Positions 50,933 to 59,144 of a DNA stretch of 64,000 bases are shown here, piece by piece. The DNA is from Sphingomonas daechungensis. GTDB lineage: Bacteria > Pseudomonadota > Alphaproteobacteria > Sphingomonadales > Sphingomonadaceae. The notes beneath the pieces are model-generated. The model was not told where the DNA came from, did not search any database, and worked only from the letters and a program-made list of their open reading frames with translations. A program made the translations under genes and the position numbers. The stretch is from NCBI RefSeq assembly GCF_014489495.1, contig NZ_CP060780.1, forward strand, positions 2,615,001-2,679,000, written 5' to 3'. The stretch's first letter is position 1. Each line of letters opens with the position of its first letter.

Positions 50933-52407
50933 AGCGGAAGGCAGCAGTTATCGGGTCAGGCTTCGGCGGCCTCGCATTGGCCATCCGCCTGCAATCGGCG
51001 GGGATCGACACCACGGTAATCGAGGCTCGCGACAAGCCTGGCGGCCGCGCCTACCATTGGGAAAAGGACGGGCACGTCTTCGATGCCGGCCCGACCGTCA
51101 TTACGGACCCGGCCTGCCTGCGGGAGCTGTGGGAACTGACCGGCGCCGACATGGCCAGGGACGTCAGCCTCGTGCCCGTGTCGCCGTTCTACCGGCTGTC
51201 GTGGCCGGACGGCACGATCTTCGACTACGTCAACGACGACGAACGATTGTTCCGCCAGATCGAGGCGCTCGAACCCGCGGATGTCGAGGGCTACAAGCGC
51301 TTCCTGCGTTATTCCGAAGGCGTCTATGTCGAAGGTTACGAGAAGCTCGGCGCGGTCCCGTTTCTCGATTTCAAGTCGATGTTGCAGGCAGCGCCGCAGC
51401 TCGCTCGGTATCAGGCCTGGCGGTCGGTCTACTCCGTCGTCTCCCGCTTCGTCCGGAATGAGAAATTGCGGCAAGCCTTGTCCTTCCACAGCCTGCTTGT
51501 CGGCGGGAACCCAATGACGACCAGCGCCATCTATGCGCTGATCCACAAGCTTGAGCGGGACGGCGGTGTCTGGTTCGCTGAAGGCGGCACCAACCGCCTT
51601 GTCGCGGGGATGGTCACGCACCTGGAGCGCATCGGCGGCACTGTCCGCCTCGGCGATCCGGTCTCGGGCATCTGGACCGAGGGCGATCGGGCGACCGCAG
51701 TCCGGACCCGGAGCGGCTGGACGGGCACGTTCGATGCAGTCGCCTCCAACGCCGACATCGTCCGGACCTACGAAATGCTCGCCCATCCGTCCGCGCGGCG
51801 GCGGTCCACCAGCCTCAAGCGCAAGCGCTTCTCACCCTCTCTGTTCGTCGTCCATTTCTCCACGACCGGTTCGTGGGAGGACGTGCCGCACCACAGCATC
51901 CTGTTCGGCCCACGCTACGCGGCCTTGCTCAAGGAGATCTACCGCGGCTCTGCACTGCCGAACGATCCATCAATTTACCTCCACCATCCGACAGCGACCG
52001 ACGCGTCGATGGCGCCCGAAGGACGGTCCACCTTCTACGCTCTCGCTCCCGTGCCGCACCTTGGACGGACCAACTTCGACTGGGAGAAGGAAGGCCCGGC
52101 GTACGCCGAGCGCCTGCTTGAGATCCTGGAAGACCGGATGCTGCCCGGCCTCCGCTCACGTCTTGGTGAGGTCTTCCATTTCGGTCCCGCCGATTTCGAG
52201 CAGGAGCTGAATTCGCACCTCGGGTCGGCCTTCAGCCTGGAGCCCGTTCTGACCCAAAGCGCCTATTTCCGCGTCCACAACCGCGACGATGTCGTCCGCA
52301 ACCTCTATTTCGTCGGCGCGGGCACACACCCGGGAGCGGGCATTCCGGGCGTCGTTGGAAGCGCCAAGGCAACCGCGGGCCTGATGATCGAGGACCTCGC
52401 GGCATGA
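50929..52407 (+). CDS. crtI: Phytoene desaturase
   Basis: 492 residues from ATG 50929, frame intact. AAVIGSGFGGLALAIRLQSA (dinucleotide-binding), EARDKPGGRAYHWEKDGHVF and FDAGPTVITDPACLRELWEL in the N-terminal third. The C-terminal FAD signature is YFVGAGTHPGAGIPGVVGSA followed by KATAGLMIEDL. It introduces four double bonds into phytoene to give lycopene. Middle gene of the crtY-crtI-crtB operon with four-base overlaps on both sides. Confidence 0.97.
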   Translation: MKRKAAVIGSGFGGLALAIRLQSAGIDTTVIEARDKPGGRAYHWEKDGHVFDAGPTVITDPACLRELWELTGADMARDVSLVPVSPFYRLSWPDGTIFDYVNDDERLFRQIEALEPADVEGYKRFLRYSEGVYVEGYEKLGAVPFLDFKSMLQAAPQLARYQAWRSVYSVVSRFVRNEKLRQALSFHSLLVGGNPMTTSAIYALIHKLERDGGVWFAEGGTNRLVAGMVTHLERIGGTVRLGDPVSGIWTEGDRATAVRTRSGWTGTFDAVASNADIVRTYEMLAHPSARRRSTSLKRKRFSPSLFVVHFSTTGSWEDVPHHSILFGPRYAALLKEIYRGSALPNDPSIYLHHPTATDASMAPEGRSTFYALAPVPHLGRTNFDWEKEGPAYAERLLEILEDRMLPGLRSRLGEVFHFGPADFEQELNSHLGSAFSLEPVLTQSAYFRVHNRDDVVRNLYFVGAGTHPGAGIPGVVGSAKATAGLMIEDLAA

Positions 52408-53279
52408 CCCGCGAAGAAATCGTCGCCGGCGCCTACGAAGCGATCCAGAACGGCTCAAAGTCGTTTCGCGCCGCAAGCCGCCTGTTCGATCGTACGACGC
52501 GCGAACGGGCGTGGCTGCTTTACAGCTGGTGCCGACATTGCGACGATGTTTGCGACGGCCAGACTTATGGTTTCGGCAATGGCGTTCGCGGTAATGTGTC
52601 CGTCCTGCGCGGGAAAACACATCGCGCCGTCGCCGGCGAGGCGATGACGGAATTGCCGTTCCGGGCTTTGTCGCTGCTGTTGTCCGAATGCCCGATCCCC
52701 GAGCGCTTCCTAGATGATCACTTGCGCGGCTTCGCACTCGACGAGTCGGGGTGGCAGCCGGGGACGGAAGAGGACCTCGCGCTCTACTGCTACTATGTCG
52801 CGGGCGCGGTCGGCTGCATGATGGCCATCCTGATGGGCGTACCCGCCGACGACGAGGACACGCTCGAGCGCGCTGCGGACCTCGGCATCGCCTTCCAGCT
52901 TTCAAACATTGCACGGGATGTCCGCGAGGATCTGGCCGCCGGCCGCTGCTACCTACCGCTCGACTGGATGAACGAGTTCGGCGTCACTCGCGAGACCCTG
53001 TTCGACGACCGGAACGAGGACGCCCTGGTCGCCATCGTCAAACGCCTCGTCGACAGCGTGTCCGTCTATGAAGAAAGCGCGCGCCTGGGCGTCGAAAAGC
53101 TGCCGTTCCGGTCCCGTCTTGCCGTCCTCTCGGCACTTCGCATTTACGGGGCAATCGGGCGTCGCGTTGGACGGCTGGGCCGCGCCGCCTGGGACCAACG
53201 CGTCACCGTCGGAAAAATTCAGAAGCTGGCCTACGTGGTCCCTAGCTTTGCCGAGGCCGTAGTCGCGGGCCGCTCCTGA
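52404..53279 (+). CDS. crtB: Phytoene synthase
   Basis: 291 residues, intact. SKSFRAASRLFDRTTRERAW, LLYSWCRHCDDVCDGQTYG (first Asp-rich region), YCYYVAGAVGCMMAILMGV and LGIAFQLSNIARDVREDLAA with GRCYLPLDWMNEFGV (second Asp-rich region) are the squalene/phytoene synthase signatures. It condenses two GGPP into phytoene. The 3' end overlaps the opposing sterol-desaturase-family gene by 38 bases. Confidence 0.97.
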   Translation: MTREEIVAGAYEAIQNGSKSFRAASRLFDRTTRERAWLLYSWCRHCDDVCDGQTYGFGNGVRGNVSVLRGKTHRAVAGEAMTELPFRALSLLLSECPIPERFLDDHLRGFALDESGWQPGTEEDLALYCYYVAGAVGCMMAILMGVPADDEDTLERAADLGIAFQLSNIARDVREDLAAGRCYLPLDWMNEFGVTRETLFDDRNEDALVAIVKRLVDSVSVYEESARLGVEKLPFRSRLAVLSALRIYGAIGRRVGRLGRAAWDQRVTVGKIQKLAYVVPSFAEAVVAGRS

Positions 53280-53985
53280 ATTCGCCAAGGCCGCGATCGG
53301 TCCCGCACAGCCTGTCCCAGAAACGAAAGTACAGGCCGAAATTGCAAAGGTGCTTTTCGTGGTGCCGCTGGTGATGGCTCGCAGTGATCAGCCATTGCCC
53401 GGCAGGCCCGCGGACCAGCCAGTTCGGAAACAGCTCCCAGCCCATGTGATTGGTCACGCCCATCACCGTCATGATCAGCAGAACGGTGAGCAGCGCGGCA
53501 TAGTGGATCGGGATCAGCAAGACGAGCGCCGGGACGAGCACTGCACCGGTAATCGACTCCCAGGGATGGAAGCTCATCGCCGCCCAGGCGGTCGGATCGC
53601 GGCTGGCGTGGTGGACGGCGTGCATTCTCTTATAGACGCTTGGCCGATGCATCAGCCGATGGGTCCAGTAGAACCAGCTGTCATGAAGCAGCAGGTAGAT
53701 CACGACCGACGCCGGTAGCCACCACAACGGATAGTCCGCCACATTGGAGTAGATACGTGTCCACCCGTGCGCCTGCCACCCCCAGGCCAGGATTCCGGCT
53801 GGAGCGGCATAAATGAACGCGCTCGCCAGCGACCAGCCGATCTCCTTGCGGATCTGTTCGCGGCGGTCACCGTAGAAGCCCGGCAATTTTCGATCGGTCA
53901 GCCACGCGAATGCGCCGCTGACGGCGAGATATCGAACTCCGACGATGACCGTCATCGCAATTACGGACAAGATCAGCGCGGTCAT
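53242..53985 (-). CDS. Sterol desaturase/fatty-acid hydroxylase family membrane oxygenase
   Basis: 247 residues, intact. Polytopic, with the histidine-box set of the family: HDSWFYWTHRLMHRPSVYKR, HAVHHASRDPTAWAAMSFHP and ASHHQRHHEKHLCNFGLYFR, then FWDRLCGTDRG. These ligate a di-iron centre for O2-dependent hydroxylation. It lies between crtB and crtZ in the same direction as crtZ, so a carotenoid substrate is plausible, including 2,2'-ring hydroxylation of the CrtG kind. A lipid substrate cannot be excluded. Confidence 0.88.
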   Translation of the reverse strand: MTALILSVIAMTVIVGVRYLAVSGAFAWLTDRKLPGFYGDRREQIRKEIGWSLASAFIYAAPAGILAWGWQAHGWTRIYSNVADYPLWWLPASVVIYLLLHDSWFYWTHRLMHRPSVYKRMHAVHHASRDPTAWAAMSFHPWESITGAVLVPALVLLIPIHYAALLTVLLIMTVMGVTNHMGWELFPNWLVRGPAGQWLITASHHQRHHEKHLCNFGLYFRFWDRLCGTDRGLGEFRSGPRLRPRQS

Positions 53986-53991
53986 CTCGGC

Positions 53992-54489
53992 CTAGCGCCG
54001 CGGCTCGCGAAGTGTCGCGTGCTCGCTCATGCCGAGCTGGCGCTTCAAGGCATCGGCGGGCGGTGCCCACAGGAATCCGAAGCTGACCGACCCATATTTG
54101 CCGCTGGTCGCGTGATGGAGCTTATGCGCCTGGATGATTCGCTTCATGTACGTCGAGCGTGCGACGTAACGATGGCCGATGCGCTGGTGCACGATAACGT
54201 CGTGGAAGCCGAAGTAGATGGCGCCGTATGCGGCGATCCCCGCCCCGACCCAGGCAGCCCATTCACCCCATCCCAGCTGCACGCCACCCAGCAGCAGCAC
54301 GATCGACGGGATCGCGAAAATCAACGCGTAAAGATCGTTAAGCTCGAACATCCCCTCGCGCTGGCGATGATGGCTTTCGTGCAGGAACCAGCCGGGCCCA
54401 TGCATCACCCAGCGGTGCGCTACATAGGCCACCCCCTCCATCGCGAGAATGGTCCCTGAAAACAGCAATATACCGACGAGAAGGTTCAC
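53992..54489 (-). CDS. crtZ: Beta-carotene 3-hydroxylase
   Basis: 165 residues, intact. AYVAHRWVMHGPGWFLHESH with HHRQREGMFELNDLYAL, then FGFHDVIVHQRIGHRY and IIQAHKLHHATSGKYGSVSF, match the four His clusters of CrtZ (fatty-acid hydroxylase superfamily). It hydroxylates beta-rings to make zeaxanthin. Six bases upstream of the related oxygenase gene, same strand. Confidence 0.95.
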   Translation of the reverse strand: MNLLVGILLFSGTILAMEGVAYVAHRWVMHGPGWFLHESHHRQREGMFELNDLYALIFAIPSIVLLLGGVQLGWGEWAAWVGAGIAAYGAIYFGFHDVIVHQRIGHRYVARSTYMKRIIQAHKLHHATSGKYGSVSFGFLWAPPADALKRQLGMSEHATLREPRR

Positions 54490-54576
54490 GCGTCGCCCTA
54501 TAGACCTGCACGCACGGGGTTCGAAACAGTCTTTAGCCTATACCCGAAAGACGCGACGCATTCAGGCGGGCACCAT

Positions 54577-55037
54577 TCACGGTCCCTTGTCTGGATCATC
54601 CGGCGGAGGGCGGGTCAGCTCATCGAAGAATTCCTGTTCCTCGTCGGTCATCTGATTCCCGCGAAACCCCGGCCGCCTGAAGTCGACGTTGCGCGTGTCC
54701 TTGGTGATCGCGATGCGTGGCTGCGGCGCTCGCTGGCCGAGCGCTTCGGGCGGGACAGGCGTCGCGAATTCGAGCCCCGCAAGGCGGTCTCGCGACCAGA
54801 TCACGAAGCTTTCAATGGCAAAGCCGTTGCAATGGAGGTGACATTGGTGTCGGCAACAGGCAGCCGGTCGCCGATCACCAGGGCGCCGTTGGCGGACAGG
54901 TTGCTGACCCGCACCGGCATCCGTGCGCCATTCTGTTCGATCGTCGCGCCCAGAAGGACGTTCGATCGTCCAGCCCTTCGCTCGTCTGCCTCCCGCTTCG
55001 CCGCAGAGGCCGGATCGTCCTCATGCTCTTCAGCCAT
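54577..55037 (-). CDS. PilZ-domain protein
   Basis: Reconstructed as about 153 residues from ATG 55037. The RRAGR and VSNLSANGALV segments correspond to the RxxxR and (D/N)xSxxG c-di-GMP-binding motifs of PilZ. The frame jump near 54834-54838 (a single missing base outside a long run) joins this to FVIWSRDRLAGLEFATPVPP and an acidic, Pro-rich tail. A c-di-GMP-responsive adaptor is expected. Partner unknown. An in-frame ATG at 55100 is an alternative start. Confidence 0.78.
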
Positions 55038-55117
55038 GCTCGCACCATCCTGCGAGTTGTCCCGTACGGCAATTTGCGCCCGGTAGCGTGGACTTGCCAT
55101 CCGTATTGGACCCGATG

Positions 55118-56388
55118 CTACAGCTTGGAGCGGTCGGACGGCGCCCAGTCCTCGGGCTCTGCGTCCTTGCGGCTGAGGCGCAGTGCCAGCCCCGCCGCTG
55201 TCCCGACCGCAATGGCAATGGTTAGGTCGGTCACCACGGTCAGCGCCATGGTCAGAAACAGCAGCGCCCGGTCGCCCGGCTTCAGCCGCAGCCGCTCGCC
55301 CCATCGGTGCGGCTCGCTCATGATCCATGCGGTGACGATCAGGAGCGCCGCGAGCGCCGGCATCGCTAGATAACCGGTCAGCGCTCCAGCCCCCAGCGTG
55401 ATCAGCAGGATCGTCACGGCATGGACGATCCCCGCAACCGGCGTTCGGCCCCCGGCGCGGACGTTGGTCGCCGTGCGAGCGATCGCCCCCGTCGCCGGCA
55501 ATCCGCCGAAGAGCGGCGACGCGATGTTGGCTACACCCTGCGCCAGCAGCTCCGCGTTGGACCGGTGGCGTCCCCCAATCATGCGGTCCGCTACGATCGC
55601 CGACAGCAAGGATTCCACCGCCGCCAGGAAGGCGATGACAAGCGCCGACGGCAGCAACGCACTGACGCGTGCGATGCTGACATGGGGCAGCGACGGCCAA
55701 GGCATGCCGGAGGGAATGACCCCAAATCGGGAATGAATGCTGTCCACCGGCAAAGCGAGCAGCGCCACCGCGGCGGAGGCGATGACGATCACCACCAGCG
55801 ACCCCGGAAACCAGGGCGCAATACGCCGGAAAAGCGCGATCCCGCCGATCGAGAACAGGCCGATTGCGACCGCCATCGGATTGATTCCGTCGCGAGCCGC
55901 CCATAGCGCCGGTAGCGCCTGCACCAGGTCGGCGGAAACCTTTGCCGACGACAGCCCGAGCAGGTCCTTCAACTGGCTGACAGCGATGATCACGGCGATG
56001 CCGACGGTGAACCCTTCGATCACCGGCTCCGGCACCAATGCGATGAAGCGGCCGGCCCGCAGCAATCCTCCGATGACGAGGATAACGCCTGCCATCAGCG
56101 TCGCCAGCAAGAGCCCGTCGAGCCCGTGCGCTTCGATGATCCCATAGACGACGACGATGAACGCACCCGTCGGCCCGCCGATCTGGACCCGGCTGCCCCC
56201 AGCAGCGAGATCAGGAACCCGGCAACAATCGCGGTCACCAACCCGGCCTTGGGATCGGCACCCGAAGCGATCGCGATCGCAATGCTCAGCGGCAAAGCGA
56301 CCAGCGCGACCGTCACGCCGGCGATCAGATCCCACGTGAAAATGCGCCAGGAATAGTCGCGGATGGTGGTGAGAAGCTTCGGTTTCAC
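55118..56388 (-). CDS. SulP-family anion transporter without STAS domain
   Basis: Reconstructed as about 423 residues. DLIAGVTVALVALPLSIAIA, GGSRVQIGGPTGAFIVVVYG and IEGFTVGIAVIIAVSQLKDL, then NAELLAQGVANIASPLFGGL and PATGAIARTATNVRAGGRTP, are SulP hallmarks. The protein ends soon after the last membrane helix, so the usual cytoplasmic STAS domain is absent. The frame jump at CCCCC 56196-56200 restores SLLGGSRVQIGGP. Probable anion or bicarbonate uptake. Confidence 0.88.
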
Positions 56389-56437
56389 GAAGCCGAGTTA
56401 TCGGTGTTGTTACGGCTGTTCAACGATGCCGAACGGA

Positions 56438-56460
56438 ATGTTTGCTTTGGATGGGTCGAG
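56438..56460 (+). repeat. Degenerate intergenic element, copy A
   Basis: The bases from ATGTTTGCTTTGG to GGGTCG resemble, imperfectly, the inverted element at 58245-58272. Both lie between genes and bracket the lower-GC islet at 56.5-58.2 kb. From memory, motifs of the form ATGTCCGCTTTC are dispersed in intergenic DNA of sphingomonads. No search was possible. Confidence 0.25.
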
Positions 56461-56522
56461 GCCATTTCCGCAGGCTCGTCAGCGCGCGGAGTCGAGCGCC
56501 ACTACCCGTGCAATAAGCTCAT

Positions 56523-56702
56523 TCAGCCGGTCTGAAGTGTAGGGTTCAACTCGGGGCCATGCAGTTCCTCTATCTCCCTTCTAACCTCTTCAAGGCGCGG
56601 GTCGGCAATCTGGCGTCCGGTGCAGAAGTAGTCCCATTCAGAATGGCTGGCGGTGTTATCGCGGAACTTGCGGAGCAACTGGGCAACCTCTTCCACCGAC
56701 AT
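56523..56702 (-). CDS. Small conserved-looking hypothetical protein
   Basis: 59 residues starting at ATG 56702. SVEEVAQLLRKFRDNTASHS followed by EWDYFCTGRQIADPRLEEVR looks like a short alpha-helical family seen in Proteobacteria (xxFRDNxxxHxEWDxF...IADPxLExxR) without known function. It has lower-GC codons than the flanking operons and the same direction as the methyltransferase and TPR/GT genes upstream. Confidence 0.55.
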   Translation of the reverse strand: MSVEEVAQLLRKFRDNTASHSEWDYFCTGRQIADPRLEEVRREIEELHGPELNPTLQTG

Positions 56703-56803
56703 ATCGCGCTGTCGCCTCCCGCAACGGGCGAAAGCAGAGACGACGTCGTCTAGCGTTCGGCGCAGCCTGCTGTGAACTGATCGATATCTCGGCGATAAAC
56801 GGT

Positions 56804-57303
56804 TCACAGCGCCAGCAGGACCACTTCCACTTCCTTGTGATTCGCTGAATGGGCCTCTATTCGAAATCTTCTCGACAGACGCTCTTCCCAGAACGTCCAT
56901 TCCTCAACAATCTGGTGAGCATTTCGCCCATCGGCTAGTGTCTTTTTGGCAGGTCGCGTCGAAATGACAGCGAACAGGCATCTGCCCGTCACCCGCTTAA
57001 GGTCGTCAAGAACCGCGTCGAGGTGCGCGGGTTCGACGTGCTCGAGAACGTCAGTGCAGACGACTAGATCGGCCTTTTCGGGGGCTGATCTTTACCCGCA
57101 ATGGCGGGATCATACTCTCTGATGGGGATACCCAGCGCTCTGCCGAGAGCGCCCTGCCCGCATCCATAATCAAGGATGGTAGTAGGCTGATATTCTCCTA
57201 TCAGTTCTCGAACTCGGGCAGCCCACTTGTCGCCTTTACGGCCGTACGAGCCGAGTTCGTGTAAGTGCTTGTTTAATTGCCGGTACTGCTCGCTGATCGT
57301 CAT
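56804..57303 (-). CDS. SAM-dependent methyltransferase
   Basis: Reconstructed as about 166 residues from ATG 57303. ILDYGCGQGALGRALGIPIR is motif I, YDPAIAGKDQPPEKADLVVC follows after a frame jump at GGGGG 57080-57084, then CTDVLEHVEPAHLDAVLDDL with the usual methyltransf DVLEHV motif. Short for the family, similar to MTs of surface-glycan loci. It overlaps the TPR/GT9-like gene by four bases. Acceptor unknown. Confidence 0.75.
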
Positions 57304-58195
57304 TCAGCATGCTCTATCAGCGTGCGCAGAACCACGACAGCCTCGTCCAACACGGCGTTCCAGGGTCGCTGGTTTCGGCGCACCAGCCTCAATGTCGGGT
57401 AAAACGGTGTGCGATCGCCGGATACCGGCCATGAAAGATGGTCCAAGTCGTCCAAAATGACGACGCAAGATTTCCCAAGCGCGCCAGCCATGTGAGCCGT
57501 TGTGTTGCTGATCGTGAGCACGCCTTTTACTGCGGCGACCATGCTTGCGAAGCCGTCCACGTCCAGCTTTTGATCTAGAGGAGATCGAGCGATGCGCTTA
57601 CCGGATAGGGTTTCCAGACGGTCAATCTCAGCTTCTGCCTCATCATATTGAAGGGACTGAAGGGCATCGGTCATGCCGGCCAGGCGGGCAGCCCAATCAT
57701 CCAGTTCAGGAAGGTGCTTACGTTGGTTGATGGAATGCCAAGCGATGCCGACGCCCGATGGTTCGCCCGACGTCTCGGCCACTAGGGCTGAAAAGAGGCA
57801 GCGATGGCTTCTTCAGTCGATCCAAAGTGCCTGCTTAGTCCCTCATAGGAGGATTCGCAGTCCGCCTGCACCGACTGTGTCGCTTCAACATAGGTAACCT
57901 GGGGAAAGCTTCGAGCCAGCAAGGATTTCAGGCGCGGCTCCGTGACAGCTATGACGCGCTCAACGTGCGGCACAGCCATGTTCGCGAAGCGAGCATTCCG
58001 AAGCTCGGCTCCCAAGTGCCGGATGCGTCGTCGAACCAAAAGCGTTGAGCAGGATGAGCCCGGCCCCTCCCACTTTGGCCAATCGGGAGGGCGCTTTAGC
58101 TCGCCACCCTCGTCGAGATTTTTCCAAGCGGCGGCGTACTGACCGCTTCGCTCCAGCGCTCCGCCAAGTTCGATCAGTTCGGCTGCCCTGCTCAT
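57300..58195 (-). CDS. TPR-linked GT9-like glycosyltransferase
   Basis: Reconstructed as about 298 residues. An N-terminal helical pair (AAELIELGGALERSGQYAAA) resembles one TPR. The middle (VERVIAVTEPRLKSLLARSF) and C-terminal parts (GIAWHSINQRKHLPELDDW, LTISNTTAHMAGALGKSCVV) match the GT-B, GT9-like domain that follows TPRs in many proteins. The frame jump at GGG 57785-57787 turns a stop plus new start into FQPLVAETSGEPSG, so two apparent ORFs are one gene. Function of these hybrids is unclear. Confidence 0.7.
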
Positions 58196-58244
58196 TACGC
58201 GAGCATTGCAGCTAGGGTGGACGTCTACAACGGGTTGGACCGCT

Positions 58245-58272
58245 TATGGCAGGAATGGGTCGAAAGCGGACA
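58245..58272 (-). repeat. Degenerate intergenic element, copy B
   Basis: On the minus strand it reads GATGTCCGCTTTCGACCC followed by ATTCC. It resembles copy A at 56438-56460 in the opposite relative order of flanks. It sits in the 214-base gene-free stretch upstream of the DUF4402 gene, where I see nothing else except an AT-rich region (58309-58334) likely to hold the promoter. Confidence 0.25.
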
Positions 58273-58409
58273 TCAAGCGGTCACCCTCCGCAAGCTCAAA
58301 TGGAAATAAGTCTTTACTTAACTAACTTAGGTTAACGCGGCGGTGACGATACGCGGAACGGCGCTCGGCCGCCCGCAACTTGTCAGCTCGGAACAAGTAG
58401 GGACAACAA

Positions 58410-58934
58410 ATGAATCATCTTCTTCGTAAGGCCTGCCTTGCGGCGTCTGTTGCGTCCGCGTCGCTGATCGCCGTGCCTGCCGTCGCTGCGCCGGTCGGTG
58501 CCGCGACGCCGGCAACGGGCCGCGCCAAGATCGTCAAGCCGCTGGTGCTGACGTCTACGCGCAATCTCGACTTCGGGACCATCACCCTGGGCACCATCGC
58601 GGCCGCCGGCGAGACGGTCGCGATGACTCAGGCGGGCGTCGTGACCTGCGGCTCGGGCGGGCTCACCTGCTCCGGCACGCCGGCGTCGGCCGCGTACAAC
58701 GTGAAGGGCACCAACAACCAGGTCGTGCAGGTCTTTGCCGTCGCAAGCGCGCTGACGAATGCAAACGACGGTTCGACCCTGTCGTTCACGCCCAGCGCTC
58801 CCGCCACCGTGACGATGCCAAATTCGGGCACGGCCGGCGTGAACTTCAACGTCGGTGGCTCGATCAAGGTCATGCCCGCGACCACCGATGGTGTCTACAG
58901 CGGCAACATCAACGTCACCGTCGACTACCAATAG
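58410..58934 (+). CDS. Secreted DUF4402 surface protein
   Basis: 174 residues, intact. A signal peptide ends AVPAVAAPV, followed by GRAKIVKPLVLTSTRNLDFG, TITLGTIAAAGETVAMTQAG, and a beta-rich Thr/Ser/Gly/Asn region ending VYSGNINVTVDYQ. This is the DUF4402 family, thought to be secreted beta-sandwich proteins related to pilin or coat subunits. It stands alone with its own terminator, so it is likely highly expressed and monocistronic. Confidence 0.88.
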   Translation: MNHLLRKACLAASVASASLIAVPAVAAPVGAATPATGRAKIVKPLVLTSTRNLDFGTITLGTIAAAGETVAMTQAGVVTCGSGGLTCSGTPASAAYNVKGTNNQVVQVFAVASALTNANDGSTLSFTPSAPATVTMPNSGTAGVNFNVGGSIKVMPATTDGVYSGNINVTVDYQ

Positions 58935-58966
58935 CCCGACGGCTGCTCGAAAGAGCGTGTGAAGCG

Positions 58967-58996
58967 AAAGGGTCGCGGGTTACCGCGGCCCTTTTT
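58967..58996 (+). terminator. Rho-independent terminator after the DUF4402 gene
   Basis: A long stem AAAGGGTCGCGG (58967-58978) pairs with CCGCGGCCCTTT (58983-58994) around a GTTA loop with one T-G wobble, followed by a run of T to 58996. It starts 33 bases after the stop. Confidence 0.9.
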
Positions 58997-59144
58997 GCTG
59001 CTCCCCTTTCCTGATTGCATCTGCCGTGCCTGGCTCGCGGCACGGCGAGGATAGCGGCCTTTCAAATCGCTTGCCTTCGCGGCAGCGATAAGGTCACTGG
59101 AAATGCGCTGTTCTCCGTGACGTTTGTGACCTTAAGGCGATCGC

